From Hymenolepis diminuta (taxonomy: Eukaryota > Platyhelminthes > Cestoda > Cyclophyllidea > Hymenolepididae): DNA of 64,000 nucleotides. The position numbers and the translations under genes are program-made. The notes below the pieces were generated by a model. That model saw only the letters and a program-made list of their open reading frames with translations. It had not been told where the DNA came from and made no database searches. Shown here piece after piece: positions 1 to 14,290 of this stretch (positions within the stretch are counted from its first letter, which is position 1; every line of letters starts with the position of its first letter). The stretch lies in NCBI GenBank assembly GCA_900708905.1, contig CAADRB010000008.1:1972390-2036389 (forward strand), written 5' to 3'.

Positions 1-3000
1 AAGGGGGTGAATAAATCGTGCGATGGCATTATGTAATTAATTTAATTTAATTTAGTAAAACTCATTGAACTTGTAGTTGCCACTTACAAAGTATAATCAA
101 ATATATAAATCATTATAAAAGCTAGATGACTTATATCAGTAGTATTCTATTGTCTGTAGTTAGAATCTCAATGTGGATTTTGAGTAGTATGTGCTCCAGA
201 CGAGCAAACGATCGGTAATTACTCTATCACGAAAATGTTCTTTAAGCAAAAAATGTGACAGATTTACTTGATAAACCAATGCAGACTTGTTTTTAGTTGA
301 ACTCTTTTGTTGATCAGTTGTTTTTGCGCTTCAAATAATTAGTTTCTGGGATAAATGTATGTTAACTCTTTATGAATTTCTCAATTTTGTGTCTCAACTA
401 TAATTATGTCTTAACGTGAAAATAAATGGCAGGGTTACATTGAAATTTAGATAACTATATCATTTAAGTCGATATCATATCACTGGATTTCACTAACAGA
501 CTATTCAATTTAGTAACCATTTTCACACCCATTAGCGAGCGGCATATACCGCCAATCATCAGAGATTATAATGGGAAATCTGCATTCTGTTACAACTTTT
601 CTTATCGGTTTTAACCATTACAACCGATCATGCCCTTCCTTTGGTGCGAGCTGACGAAGACTGCTGAGGATCTCTGACTTCGTAATTGTGCACTTCTATC
701 GCTGCGTATCAGCGCATAAAGCCCGCTAGAACACCCAGAATGCACGATTTGGATTCAGACCTGCAATTCTGAGATTCAGAGTTCTTGTCTGATGTAAAGC
801 AAAAATCATTAAGGCAAACAATTTGAGAGAGTTCAATATTAAAACAATCTCCCCGGGTCTAACCTAAATGCACTTGACTTTAGGGAGCGCATGAATGGAA
901 GTAGCATGATCAACTGCACAATGAAATAAGCTGATCACTAAGCAATGAAAATTATAAGCATAAATTCATCCATTAATCAAGAGATCAAACCACGAAATTT
1001 TAACTTTAGTGTTGTGCTTTAGAACAATGCCCGTAATCGTAATCAGTAAGGATTACAAATGCCGTGACCAATGAATTTGTTATCTTAATGTAAGAAGGGG
1101 GACATTTAGAAAGCAACGAGGAAGTATTTATTCATTTCACCAAGTTCTTCAAAATATGTTAATATTGAATTACTGATTTTTCTATAATAGGCACAGATTT
1201 TTGGTTAAACAAGCAATTCTGTAGCTGGGAAATTATCGATCAAAAAGCCTTCATAACAGAATTCTCCGATGGCGTCAAAATCTAATGCTATCAAAGCATC
1301 GCTTTGTAATCCATTAATCAACTCAGTTATTTATAAAGCACAGCGTTAGTAATTTCCCCTCCCCTCTCCGTATTAGAAGGTCTAGGTATATTTAGCTTTC
1401 ATTGCATTACGTTTACGTTCGTTCGTTAGTTCGTATTTTGCCTGCGTGGTTAAAGCGGCAGGGAAGGGGAAAGAGAGGATTTTATCTTCATTCATTTTAT
1501 CATTTCAGCAAATGTTGGCCAAACGCAGAGGAAGCAGTACATCACAGCCCCAATCAAATTGATGGGCGATCTGTTAACAGGCCCGGAAAAAAGAAGGAGC
1601 AATCGTGGACTTCCTCTAGTTCCGGTTTTGATTAATGCGCAAGTGGGTTTGTCCATAACTGGTTCTGCCTGGGCACCATCTTTGATTTTAAATTAGATTT
1701 ACTTCAGATGAAAATATTTATTTTCTGTTATACTGGGGATTTTGATAGCGCTGCGTTGATGACAATAATTCTTCCAATTTATTATTGATAATGTCAGTAT
1801 TCACTAACCATGTGTTTACTTTTCACAGTTTTATAAAATAGCAATCATAATATACTTGTGATGTTATTACGTTACTTCCACTGCAAGACAAGAAACGCCA
1901 ATTGCGAAGCATCCGATTCACATCTATAAATGCACAATTGGATTCGAGTCTTGGATTTCCCAAGATTCGAGTCTTCCATCTCTTCAAGCTAAGTATTGAA
2001 TGGTAAAATATGCTCACCTATTTCACTTAACAAATGATCTCGTTGAAAATTTTTGTCTAGACAGTTGGTAAATAGCTTTCAAATATGTTTACTGAAGGGA
2101 AGAGAATGATAAATTGGCGGATTTCAATCTTTAAACTCCTAATTTCTACATAGTCCCAGTTGCAGGTATCGACGCTTTCTTCCAAAAAACTCTATTCCCT
2201 GGGATTTTTGAGAGCAGTTTGTTGGAGCTCATCTTTCAAGGCAAGTGGATGAAAGCTGCAGAAGGTGTGAGCGAAAGTTTTATATCCATGCATGCTAATC
2301 GTTTATTTTGTATGAACCGGCGAGATTATACCAGTTAACCAGATTTCAGCCTGGCAGATCCCACCGGAGTTCACTTAAGCTGAATATCAACAATACTATT
2401 AGGGGGAATTAATATAATTTGTATATGTATTAAATGACATTCAAATTATGAAAATAACTCTAAGCAACTCCCTCACCCACCACCTCATCTCTTGTGTCAA
2501 TCTTTTCAAATTAGGCTCTTTTAACAATGTATCTCTTATTTATATTTAAGGTAATTGGATAAATAAGTAAATGCTTTTAAGAATTATAATTATTCGGTAA
2601 CTATATTTATTAAGAGGACCTGATTATATCATATCTTTGCATGATTATGTCATTTAAAGAAGGAAATATTTATGAATTAGCAATTTTATTATTATTCAGT
2701 GCTTGTTATTTAATTCACGTATATTATCATGTCCCAGTATTTTTAATTCTCAATATTAATTATGATCGTTCACCAAGTTCTCCGAATTACTGACTGTCTT
2801 TCCTCTACACCATGATATCATTCATTTCATTTTTATCTCTATACTGAACCTGAAGGCAGAATGCTTCATAAAGTTCCTTTGGGCCCGGTAGAGTTCGATG
2901 CACGCACAGTCTGGTGCTCAAGATAGCTTTATGTCGGCCATTATAGAAATATTTTGCCTATTGTCTTTCATTAAAATACGTTTAAATGCTACGCTGACCG

Positions 3001-6000
3001 ACTGGTGCTAATTGTTAATAGATGCAATTAAGATATTATTATCTTACCACTCTTGAATTAATTTCAAATGTAGGAGGCTGGACGAATCATTCGGAAGCTC
3101 TATAAAAGAAATATAAAAACTTACCTTTTATTTGAGACTTTTGGTAAAGAACTGAACCTCAGAGTACAAAGCAGACAACTTTACCGGCCTGAATTTTTCC
3201 CCTTTTTCAACGTGTCCTTGTCATTTCAATCAATATTCCTTTCTTATGTGTGTTTTTATGATTAGCAATTATGAAATACTTTTTCTGGTTTCGCCATAGG
3301 TAATTAAAACATGTTACGGTAGAATTAATCAATCTTTTAGAATTAAATAAAATACTGATGCTAGTGATTCATGGAGACTCCAATTTACACCGTTAAAATC
3401 TAATTGCTTAGATCAGGCTTAATTTAGGAACCGATGTCTCGCATTTGCTTAGTCGACTGAATGGATAAACGACTCGAATTCGGGATTGTGTCAATAGAAT
3501 TAACGAGCTCAACATTAAGCAAACACTTTGATTCTGAATAATGAGATTCAACTTGAAAACAACGATCCTCGATTCCTCGAATTTGTTTAATCACTTTGAT
3601 TATGAGTAAGCTTTATTATTATTTTTCTTTAATTTATTCGAATTCAAGGCGATTTAAAATTATTTATCTATTTTCTTGCGGCTAAGCAGCATGTGTTAAA
3701 ACCGTTACAAATGGGAAAACATTCAATCACGTTAGAAGAGGTTGACAGTTCAGTTTCTCTGCGAACTCTGGTGTCTAAAGAACAGGTAAGATTAAATAGC
3801 ACTTCGGCCTTCAAAAAATGAATCAATATGGCAAGAACGGCCAACAGAATTAAACTACTCGTCAATAAGCATAAGAGATTGTGGATAAGAATTTTATCAG
3901 CGGTCCAGGGAACGAATTATAAAATTTGAGTAATTTGGGGTGAAGCAATGGACAGTCCGTTAAGCGATTAATCAACAACTCGAAATCGAAAATCAAAGAG
4001 AGTAACTCTTTTGATGCTCTCTTTTCAATCGCCTCCTTGTATTTCGTAATGAATTTTTTAACTATCCAAATTCAGTTGCTTTCTTGCAAGGAAAAATGAT
4101 ACAATTGTACAGTATTACTCTAGGTTAAGAGGGAGCAGCGACAAAAGAGGGAAATCAGGGAATTAAGAAAATTCTCCTTCTTCTCAATTTAAAATATCGC
4201 GAGGTTTATTCTGCCTTATCTTTAACGCAATCTTTATCCGAAAGACCACGATGACATAACTTTATATGTTTAACAACAGTTTACGTATTTTATTAGTTTT
4301 AACTAACTAAGAACTTGTTTGCATTTGGCTGCTGGCAAACGAGAACATCTTGGATCTTATGAGATATGCATTATCGACCTCTTGATTTACCTCACTTCCC
4401 TATCACACAAATAACAGTCGAGTACATTTTCACCTTGTCACGAATAATGAAAACAGCTTGCTTTCGAGAAGACTTATTGCCCCCATATTTGGACGTAAAT
4501 AAAATACATTGTCGGTAATGGATAACCACAGACTACCTTAAAACCTTCGAAAAATATCTTACGACTGCTCTTGGAGAACATTTTATAAATTTAACGATAC
4601 TTCCTTACCAAAGGACAATTTTACTCATATCTTTCAATAAACAGAAATGTGGCCTTTTAATTTTAAACTAAGCTTTGATTGAGAAAGCTGCATAAAATAG
4701 CCAAGCACATAAGACGAATCTAAGTATATTTAGTTGGAGCAATTTTTCATAATTTCCCATTTTTATTCTTCTCAGATAAAATTTATTTGAAAAAAAATAA
4801 TAAGACTAAATACAAGCATAATCAAAAAATCTTGTGTGCACCATTTCCGAAAGTCGCCATCAAAATGTAACCCAAAAGAGGGGATTTTAATGTAAAATAA
4901 TTATAGTAAGAAAGAACGAGCTAGAAAACCGTATCTTTTATAACCTTTGTACGGAAGTTTCACAGACTTCTTAAGTTCTGCTTTGTCTGCCTGTTTTAAC
5001 CGACAATTTCGCCTCTACTAACCACAAAGAGACGGAATGCGTCACCTTTACCTTCATCAGTTGATGTGTTTATACACGTGGAGAAAGTGAGTGAGTCAAC
5101 CGCAAGTCAGAATATATACATGTCCTTCATCATATCTTCACGCATTCAACTGGAAAAATGACTAGGACTTTTTGCGCTTTCTTACGACACCCACAAAATA
5201 TGCAGAAAAGTTTGTCTGTTTGTTAGGTTACTTGAAGAATTCTAAATAAACAGAAACTTGTTCGATGAAAACTGAGAAGACAGACGATTGAATTATTCAA
5301 ATGAATTAAACAAATAACTGTAGCACATGACATAAAATTTGTCTGTTCGTTGGAGCATCTCCAGAAATTTAAAATAAAAAAATTACGTAATCGAACAGAG
5401 GATAATTTGACAAAACTTGAGGGGATGATATAAGTGTACAATGCGCATTCCTTCGTCCTCAATCACCTCTTTAACTTATTTCTTTATTAAATTGTATTTT
5501 AAATGATTATGACAATGTGTAAAAAAGAATCAACTTTATCTGTTACGTTTTTTTGATCATTCATCATGGATAATTATTAATTACTATCTTCGCGTCAAAA
5601 TTCAAAATTTCTTAAGGCCCTAGAGATGTAATAATTCAACGAATTGAAAAGAATTAACGTAAAAATTTGCTTTATCGATCGCTCTGGAGCGTACCTTGTT
5701 CCGCAGGCCACTCTGACGTTATGTTAACAGTCAATATTTGTAAGTAACTATTCTTAATATGGCTTATAGATCTTTCCCGTTGCATTCAGAAGAAATATTT
5801 GCCTATAACCATTTGGATAATTCATTTTGCATTTCCTCTAACACAACGAGATCATTTTCACGTCCGCCTAGCCACATGATTCTGATTGAATACCGTAATA
5901 ACGATTGCGGAAGACTTTAAACATTCAAGTATCCAGCTTCTCAGCCCCTACCTGGATCTTATTCTAATGGGATCTATAATGCTAGCATTAGAAAATTTAT

Positions 6001-9000
6001 CTATAGTCAAATCCGATTCACGATACAGGACTGTTGCATAAGGTGAAGGACCGGTACGGTAAGATTTTAATGTTTTAATGTATTACTTAGCTAAAAGATA
6101 AATATTAAAGGCTATCTTCGAACCAGCAGATTGACATATTTTTTTTAAAATTGCATTAATCAATTTTATAGACATCAAAATCCTTAGAAAGGTATGTTTA
6201 GATAGGTCATAAAATGATGCCTATTTATTACATATTAATTGTATTACCATGTTTTTAAATTTCTATTCTGATTTTTTATCTGTGTTGCACATAATGAAGG
6301 GAAAGTAACTGACTTTAAAAATATCTGCCGTGAAAATTAGCCGTACGCCTTCGAACTGAGTAGTGATCGGTTCCTTTTTGGCATATCATAAATTCCCGTT
6401 GAGAATTTCCTTAAATTGTTCTAATTTTCAAGAGTGTGGATCATGACAAATTCTAAATCGTTTAGCAGTGATGAAGGCCGTACATTCACAGGTTTATAGG
6501 ATCGTTTCGTGATGCTTGTTTCATTTCATAAAAACCGTGTTATTAGTTTACTTAAATCCAGATCTGCCGTTCTAACAATTTCAAACATCTTAAAGTTCAT
6601 TCTACTTTCAAAATAAAAAACAGTCCTAGAGTTACAACATATAAAAGTCGATCCTGCAAAAACTAACTGTATCGCTGATGCAGATCTGATTCACTATAAA
6701 TGATTTGTATTCGTTAGAAAAAAACGATTTGAAATAAATGGAACTCTGATTACATCATAGTTATGCCTATAAACGAGATCGAATAAACTTTCATCTCCGC
6801 ATTCCCTGCATCTATGCTCTATTTTTTTCTTTTTTATTAACAACCCTGGAAAATTTAATGATTACAACTCTGTGATCTGATAAGCGTCTTTTTTAACCTG
6901 AGTTTTCACAACAATGACTAATAATAAACAGTTGTTTAAATCCCTAAAAATGCCGATTTATGTTGTGATTACAAATTTTATGCATTCATTGTGGTGAGGT
7001 AATAAAACCCTTAGGCATAAGAATTTTCGAGAGTAAAATTTACCAGTAATCTTGTTTAATGATATTTTGGCAAATTTCGTCTTTTAAATTTAAAAATGTT
7101 TAAAATTAAATTGGCTCATTTAAATTGTAAGTTGTATTTTGAATTCAAGCTCTGCCAAAAGGATTCTCAGAAGATTTGCCTGTAAAAAATGGATAAAATT
7201 ACGAAAATAAGAGTTATTTGAATCTAAATCAGTAAATAATATCAAAATCTACTAATCAGTATATTAACAAAATGTTTTTAGAGATGACTTCTTTTATTAA
7301 TAAAACCCGGGTTATGCAATTCCGCCGTTTTTGAGTGTTCTAACATTTACACATGTATTACGATAAAGCCATGTCTAGAATCCTTCCGCTTTCAGGGATT
7401 AAATTACCCACTGATGCGTTTCTGGATAACTGTTCTAGTTTATATTTGCAATAAAACCTTCATATAAGTGAGAATAACGAAAGAGAAGTACTGAAGATGA
7501 GTGCTGATTCATCAGTGCTTGGGCATGAATATGGCGAAAGCTTCTTCTTCAAAGGGTGCCGTATAAATACTTCGTTGCTCTGGCCGCCGGTCATATATTA
7601 CTAGATAAAAATACACATCAGGCTCGTTATTCGGCTTCTCTCTCGCTACTATTCACAGTCATGCTTAACTGCTTTGTTATATTCACATTGAATTGAAATT
7701 AGCTTAAACTGACAGAGAAAACTGGTTTCTCCAGTCTTCATAAATGCGTTTATATTTTATTTAATATTGCAAAATTTTAAGGAAATCAGATGGAACCTAA
7801 TAGAATGATCCTCTGCCTTAAGTAAGGCTAGTCTAACATAATGGTCTTTTTAAAGCAGAAGATTTTATTAGAAGGTCAGATTGCTTTGATCTAGTTTCCA
7901 GTGAGCAGAATACCTACGATTTAAAGATATTAATCCATTTCAAAAAAAGATCCGAATCGAGTTATTTCTATGTAATATCCACCTTTACTCCTTGGGGGTG
8001 CTTCACATACTCAAATAACTTATGTGTGATAAGTTGAAGTCGTAGTCTCAAGTTCCGTGATGCCATTTACCTCTTTCATATTTTCATCCTCATTACAAAT
8101 GGACAACAAAAGGAATAAGTGCAAATCCTTAGCCTATGAACTATCAAAGCGCTGATTATAGTAAACCTATGTCAAGTCAACTTTCGAACACATCCATTCT
8201 CTGTTTATCAAAAATCCCATGACAAAGAGAAAGATCCATAATAATCTCACGACACATCCTTTGTTACTTACTCCCTTAAGTGTCTTATCAATTTTTTTCA
8301 GTTATTTAATTCAATAGCTCAAATCTTTCTCAGTTTTACCTATAATGCTCCTATCTTCTACCCATAATATATTTATATCAGGAGAAGGTTATCTATTGGT
8401 TTGTGTAATGAATAAGTAATTCTCTATTTTATTAAGTCAAATTAAAAGATACCAAATATTTGTTCATTTATTCCCAGAAGTAGCTAATTTGCGAATTATC
8501 TTCATGTATCCAGAAGTTCCTCTCCAATGTTTACTTGAATGCTAGCCATTTTGAGGCCTTGATGATTCAGTGTCTAGGCCGGTTACCAACTAATTTATTC
8601 ATCTATGAAAATTGGAACTAATCTAAACAAATTCCGAGGGTATCACCACATGCTTTCTGGCGGTTTTCTAAATTCAAAAACTCGTTCACTTTCGTCTGAT
8701 GAAAATACTTATTAATTATAAATTTTTTTTCGTCGCATATATTTACAAAACGGATTTGTAGCTTACATAGGCATGTTTTATAGAAAAACATTTTTCTAAC
8801 TGAGGTATTCCTGAAAACTAGCATATTTTCTATATACATCTGGGTGTTTTAATGTTTACAACAGCTTAGATGACATGGAACATGCCTGTCGGCAAACAAC
8901 GCTGTCTCAGCCCTAACTTGTTTCGAAAATTTTTAATTTTAACATAGAGAGAGCAGTTACTGGAGGTGTTGATGTTTCTTAATCCAGTTAAAAATACTGA

Positions 9001-11454
9001 TTAAATATTTGGTCAGAGAGGGAATCAGGATTCTGAAGTAGACTATATTAGCTGTCCCATTATATTTTATTTTATTTTTTTATCTGCTAGATCAGCGCTT
9101 TCCTCCTGTCTTCTTTAATCGAGTTTAATTTTCGGCATTTTTATTGGGGAATAAGGTGGAACTTTTAATACCATTCCTGTGTTCCTAACCAGAGTTAGAA
9201 ACTAAAGAAAGTAGCTTAAACAGGACTCTCGACGAGATTTTGGTGTGACAGATCAATTTTAACTGAACCTGACCTACTTCGGTTTATCTAAGAAAGAAAG
9301 ATTGGGAGCCATCATATTTATTAAAAGAGGCAATTAAATTAAGTAATTTCAGACCATTATAATTAAGGACATTTTGGGTAGGAGGAATATTTTGCACTTC
9401 CTTCCCTTTCATTTTTTCCATTTTCCAATATAACAAAACTTGAGGAATTAAGGGCGTTCCTTCAGGTGACTATAAAAACCAGTCTCACAAGAACTCAACT
9501 CCAATTCTTGGTAGGCTACGTTAGGTTGCGTACAGTTGAGTTTTTGAATAGCTGTTAAGGATTGTTAATTGAACCTCTTCGATCAAACATTGGTAATCAA
9601 ATTACTATGTATCTGATGGAATTTATCTCGATCAACTCCTTATTTCTTTTGTTTTACCCACTTTTGTGTCTGTCTTACTTATACACCTTAAATTATTTTA
9701 ATATTTTCATCATTGTCTATTTTATTAATTGTGATTATTCATTTCTTTTATACATTAATTTGTTTAATTAAGTTGGGGTGTTTGGGAAAAATTCAAAATT
9801 ATTTTCCTTATTTTATGTTCTCTTACAAAGTTATAACAGATTTTGGGGTTGCAAAGATACCTCATTCCTTCCTTTTATTTGACATTAACATTGTAAATCA
9901 GAACTCCAGCTTGGGTTTTAAAACAATTTGCTCAAATATTCCCCTTCGAAAAAAATGAAAGTACCTAAATTGCATTATGAGCATCTTTTCCAAAAACCGA
10001 TCCCTTTTCAAATCTCCTAACTTGAACAGTCCATTTTTATATCTTTCGCGCTGCTCACATATCTTCTACCAAGGAGTCGTTAAAGGCTCTTTGAATTTTG
10101 TCTTCTAAGAGTAAATCACCCCAGCTCCACTCAATCATTCCCACCATCTTTTGTTATTGGAGTTTTCCTTATATAAATCATAAAACAGTAGCGAAATGTG
10201 AGGAAAATGATCCGCCTCAGTTTGCATTTACACGGAAGAGTTCGCACTTGTGGTGACAAAAGTAGTTCTGACTGAATTATTATTGAAGGGACACATTAGA
10301 AACAATAGCCCTTTGATTGATTAAATTACAATGGTTTCACTATTCATCGAAGGAAGAGGTCGTCGGAGAAAGAGCTTTATTATTTGAATACCATAGGCCG
10401 AAGCTCTGAGGTTTAATGATGAAATATTTAAGAATTTATACCGACCAGTTCAACATGGAAAGTCACAATCGAATTCCTTTCATAGGTAGAAAATCACAGT
10501 TATGGCTGAGATGTCACACTGATTTATTAACTTAAATGTTTGTATTCATTCCAGCTGATATGCCCGATCTTTTAAACTGTGATTCCATATGAAGTCTCAA
10601 TTTACTGAAATTGGCATCCTTTAAAATCGAATTCTTTATGCCTGCTAATAAAAATTGTCGAGAACAGTTTTTGGTGTTCTAGTGGAAATTTTTAATGATC
10701 ATCTACCTTCTACTTTCGTGATCTTTAGCAGTTCGAAAAGCAGCGACAAAGACAATTCAATAACTGTTCGTATTTGGAAGAATAACTTGAAAAACATAGC
10801 TCCATCTTATTTAAACGATCATCTGATCAGAAAACTGAAATCACTTATGACAATTATTTCTGTAGCAAACCCGTTATTTATTTAAATTTTACTAGATTAA
10901 ATATTGTTATTCTTGAAAGCTTATTTCTAAATAACATTTAAATCTTTCGCTTCCTTTTTGTTTCCGTTTTAATAAACACGAAGCCAAATATAAAATTAAT
11001 TAATTATTAAAATTTAAAATGTCGCCACCCTTACTAAAAATAGATTTACTGCTTTCTTTTCTAAAACTTACCATCTCCTCGCATTTTGACTTATTTTTGT
11101 TCAAGAAGAACGTTAATTTGCCTAAAATTAGTTTGAGCACCGATAAAGTATTTCTTCTCTTCTATTCTATTCTGTTTAAATAAAATTGCAACATCTCTTG
11201 TTTTAAACGCTCCTTAAATAGGCTTCGAAACATTTAAACTATGAATTCAACAGCCCCTGAATTTTAAATTTCCAGTGTGTAATTAATGTAGCCTCTTGGT
11301 TTTTTCTGCCAAATTATATACCATCATTCTGAGTAATTCCTAATTCTTTTATTAAAAAAGGCAAATTTTCCTTTTTCGCCCCCATAAAAGGCCCTCAATA
11401 TAGATATTGTTTTTATTCTTCGACATTTTATCCTTCGTCATTCAAGAAATTTAC
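1..11454. other. gene-free A+T-rich stretch
   Basis: No gene is recognised here. Open frames are all under about 82 codons, many begin at non-ATG codons, and none shows a known domain or coding-like composition. The one small structure I can point to is at 1,941-1,975, where the 12-mer GATTCGAGTCTT occurs twice, 23 bp apart, around a short CTTGG/CCAAG inverted repeat. Undetected small exons or regulatory DNA cannot be excluded by reading alone. Confidence 0.6.
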
Positions 11455-11525
11455 ATTTTTTATACGATTCATTTAAGAGTGGTCTAAAGCGGCTGATCTT
11501 TTAAGTCCTTCGATGGCATATATTC
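11455..11525 (+). repeat. partial third copy of the 12.8/13.4-kb repeat
   Basis: The stretch with GATTCATTTAAGAGTGGTC followed by TAAAGCGG and, further on, CCTTCGATGGCAT aligns with 13,481-13,540, which has GAATCATTTAATAGGGGTCC, then AAAAGCGG and TTTGAATGAGGC. Only this central part is recognisable, so it is a decayed fragment of the same family. Homology was judged by eye. Confidence 0.4.
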
Positions 11526-12842
11526 GTGAAGGGACCGCACTGGGGGTATTGGAAAAGTGGTTAGAAATGACTGGTCATTTTCAACGTAAATAAGCGATGA
11601 ATAGATAAATTGTGCCTGAATAATCTGGGGTTAGTCAGTTCAGAGTCCTTGATTCGTAATCTTGGGAAAGTTTGCGGCCGAAATATGCTGATTTTCAAGA
11701 AAAGGGAAGAATATTAATTCAGCATAAATTAAAGTTGATTTTTTTCTTGTCTCCATTTTCAGAAAGTTATCAAAAAAGACCTTATGGAGAAGATTTTCCA
11801 CTCCAACACTCTTTTTTGGGATATGCAAAGAAAATGGATGTTTAAAATACAATCAAACGAGTTTACTCCTAAAAATTTATCCTTGAGCCAAAATTTTCTG
11901 CATAGTCCTGAAGGTATTTCCACAAAAAATAAATACTTCGTTCTACTCAACTTCATTGATCATCAACATTATCGAAGTCTTGATTCTCGAGCAAGGTAGG
12001 AGTAAATGCAAATGTAGAGCAAAGCCCTAATGAAAAATGAAATACTAAATGTAATCGATTTTTTGACTGATTATGTCATTTCCATTCCCATAGGTTCCAT
12101 AAACTCAATATTTGTATAAATTAACAGGTTATACGAAGCGTTTGGGGAAAAATTACTATATTTCACGTGGTAATATGTGTAAAGTATTTTAAAATATAAA
12201 TTACTTTGATATTACTTACCGACTGATCATTTCAAAATTTCATAATTTCCAGCAAAATATATAACTAAATACTGATGTCTCGGTTGATCTCCCTTTCTTT
12301 TAAATACTTTTGTAGCAGATTTTTACCTAACTTTATTTCTTCATTTTAATCATTTTAGAGGAGGGAATTAATTTTCATACTTTCCTTTTTAAATTAGATG
12401 ATTTTATTTCTTTTCAATGACACTTTGAATAATCACTGTCGTATCACTAATGATTCACTGAAATGTTGCCTTAAATTATATTTTCCTGAAAATAATAACT
12501 CAGATTCTATTTTAAATGCCTCTTTCTGTCAGGTATTTAAATACTTTTCTAAATGAATAAATTCAATGACTAAATACCATTTTTTGAGTGCCAAGTAAGA
12601 GTGAAAAGTTGTTTTCGAGGTTCTATCATGTCATTCGCCTCTAATATTCCTCGAAACATGGGAATATAGTGGATTAAGATAGAAACCTTCCTTTCTTTGT
12701 CTCATGAATTAAGTATTAATTTAATTGCTTCTTTTTTAAATATCATTTCCTTTATTTTAATAAATCATCCTAAATAGCTTTCAAGCCCCTTTGAAAAACC
12801 TTTGTTCTACTTAAAGCGTAACCGCTGGAGAGTCACACAAAA
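11526..12842. other. gene-free A+T-rich stretch
   Basis: I see no supported gene, RNA or clear repeat. Short open frames on opposite strands near 11.64-12.0 kb overlap each other and have no recognisable content. Confidence 0.5.
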
Positions 12843-13020
12843 AAGTAGTTGAACTTTGAATCTTCCGCTAAGTCACTTAATCATTCTTACTACTCTTTGT
12901 TGTTAAGGTCCGGACTATATTATTCGCGCGTTTTCTGAGATAAATGATTTACGCAATCGTGGAATGCTGCCTATTTGTTAAGTGCCATAAATGAGGCGCC
13001 ATTATTTAAAATTATGCGAA
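12843..13020 (+). repeat. tandem duplication, copy 1
   Basis: Copy 1 of a local direct duplication whose second copy begins about 540 bp downstream. Shared landmarks in the same order are an ACTCTTTGTTGTT block, a GTTTTCTGAGATAAATGATT block (GTTTTCTGAGATGAATCATT in copy 2) and a GAGGCGCC block followed by ATTTAAAA-type sequence. Divergence with indels suggests an old event. No coding potential is visible. Confidence 0.7.
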
Positions 13021-13382
13021 AGCATGTTCAACAAAATCTTATTAAATAACTGTTTCGCCAAGTTCAAGGTTCGTCTTTCCTAAAAGGGTTTCCATATACT
13101 GTTGAAAGCTATTTCAAAATACTAAACTCTTTTGTTGTGGTGTCTTCAAACTTACTAACATCGTTAACCTTCAAATTGGTTTCGAAATTTGAGACCTTAA
13201 ATTGTGATCAGATTTTCCAATTATGAAGAAATAAATAGTATTTTCATTTGCTTCGTTGACCTTCTCTTTATGGAGCACCTATCTTTAGTTTTTTCTACAT
13301 TTAAAAATTATTTTCGGATATTCATCATGCTCTTCTACATAAGTTTGTTGTAATTCTAGTCTTTACCATCTTGACATTATTA

Positions 13383-13563
13383 AACTTGTACTTTGAAATA
13401 GGCTTTCCATGCAGTCACTCAGTCATTACAATCACTCTTTGTTGTTTCGGTGTACTGCATGCTATCCGCTGTTTTCTGAGATGAATCATTTAATAGGGGT
13501 CCAAAAGCGGATTATTTTTGTTATGTACTTTGAATGAGGCGCCCCTATTTAAAAATTTTTATA
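13383..13563 (+). repeat. tandem duplication, copy 2
   Basis: Second copy of the unit at 12,843-13,020, with the same order of landmarks: an ACTTTGAA-type start, CACTCTTTGTTGTT, GTTTTCTGAGATGAATCATT, and GAGGCGCCCCTATTTAAAA. The middle part is also recognisable at about 11.47 kb, so the unit is a small dispersed family rather than a single tandem event. Confidence 0.7.
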
Positions 13564-14158
13564 AAAGTACTCGTACATTCTAGTGCTAAAATTCAGTTCT
13601 GTTATGTTATAATTAGAGATGGAAATCATGCTCTTATTTGGAGCGGTCAAAAAGCCTCTGAATTTTATTGCGAATACGCTTGATTTAGAGTAATTCCGAG
13701 GAATTCTGTACGACAACACTAAAGTATATTTATTTACAGATTATATCATGGAAATGAATTTAACAAGAAGATGCATAACATTCAAATTCAAACACACTGA
13801 AGGGAGAGACCTGCGAAATTTAAGTTTTTCTTTATCTAGACTTTTGTACTCATTCTCGAGCTTGATTTCTTATCCGGCTCTGACTTGTAATGCCTAATCC
13901 TGCGCCAAACTTTCTTCATTTTGTATTTTGCAGAACATCCATGGGTTAGAAGGAATCATAAGAAAGCGAATAAATCAATACAAGGGTGATTTTATCATTT
14001 CTTTTTAAAGTATAGATGTATTCAACAGGAGATCTTTTTCAAGCTGACAGAGCAGCAGTTATCATAAAATTCTTTAAAACACCTGATTTATGAAAACTAA
14101 AGCTTTCTAAGTCTATTTGGAGAAGTGTTTACGATACTTGAATTGTGTAGAGGAAAGG
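13564..14158. other. gene-free stretch
   Basis: A+T-rich sequence with no supported gene or clear repeat. Copy 2 of the upstream duplication may extend weakly into its first 70 bp. Confidence 0.5.
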
Positions 14159-14290
14159 TATCCTGGAGCCGCTCTTGAGAGAGAATCACATTATATCGCC
14201 TCTCTCTTGTTTACCAGAATTAACCAGTGTTGTTGGTCATCCAGGTCACTGAATGCAAATCGCTCTAGTAATCTTGAACTTGGCAGACAT
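14159..14290 (+). repeat. dispersed repeat, shared with 25.0 kb
   Basis: Aligns with 24,957-25,100. The clearest shared segment reads AATTAACCAGTGTTGTTGG then TCATCC here, and AATCAACCAGCTTGGTTGG then CCATCC there. It is followed by GAATGCAAATCG here (GTGTGAACCG there) and GGCAGAC (CGCAGAC). The flank up to about 14.5 kb is richer in G+C than its surroundings. The body resembles the tRNA-like repeat at 31.4 kb, so it may be a decayed SINE. Confidence 0.4.
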
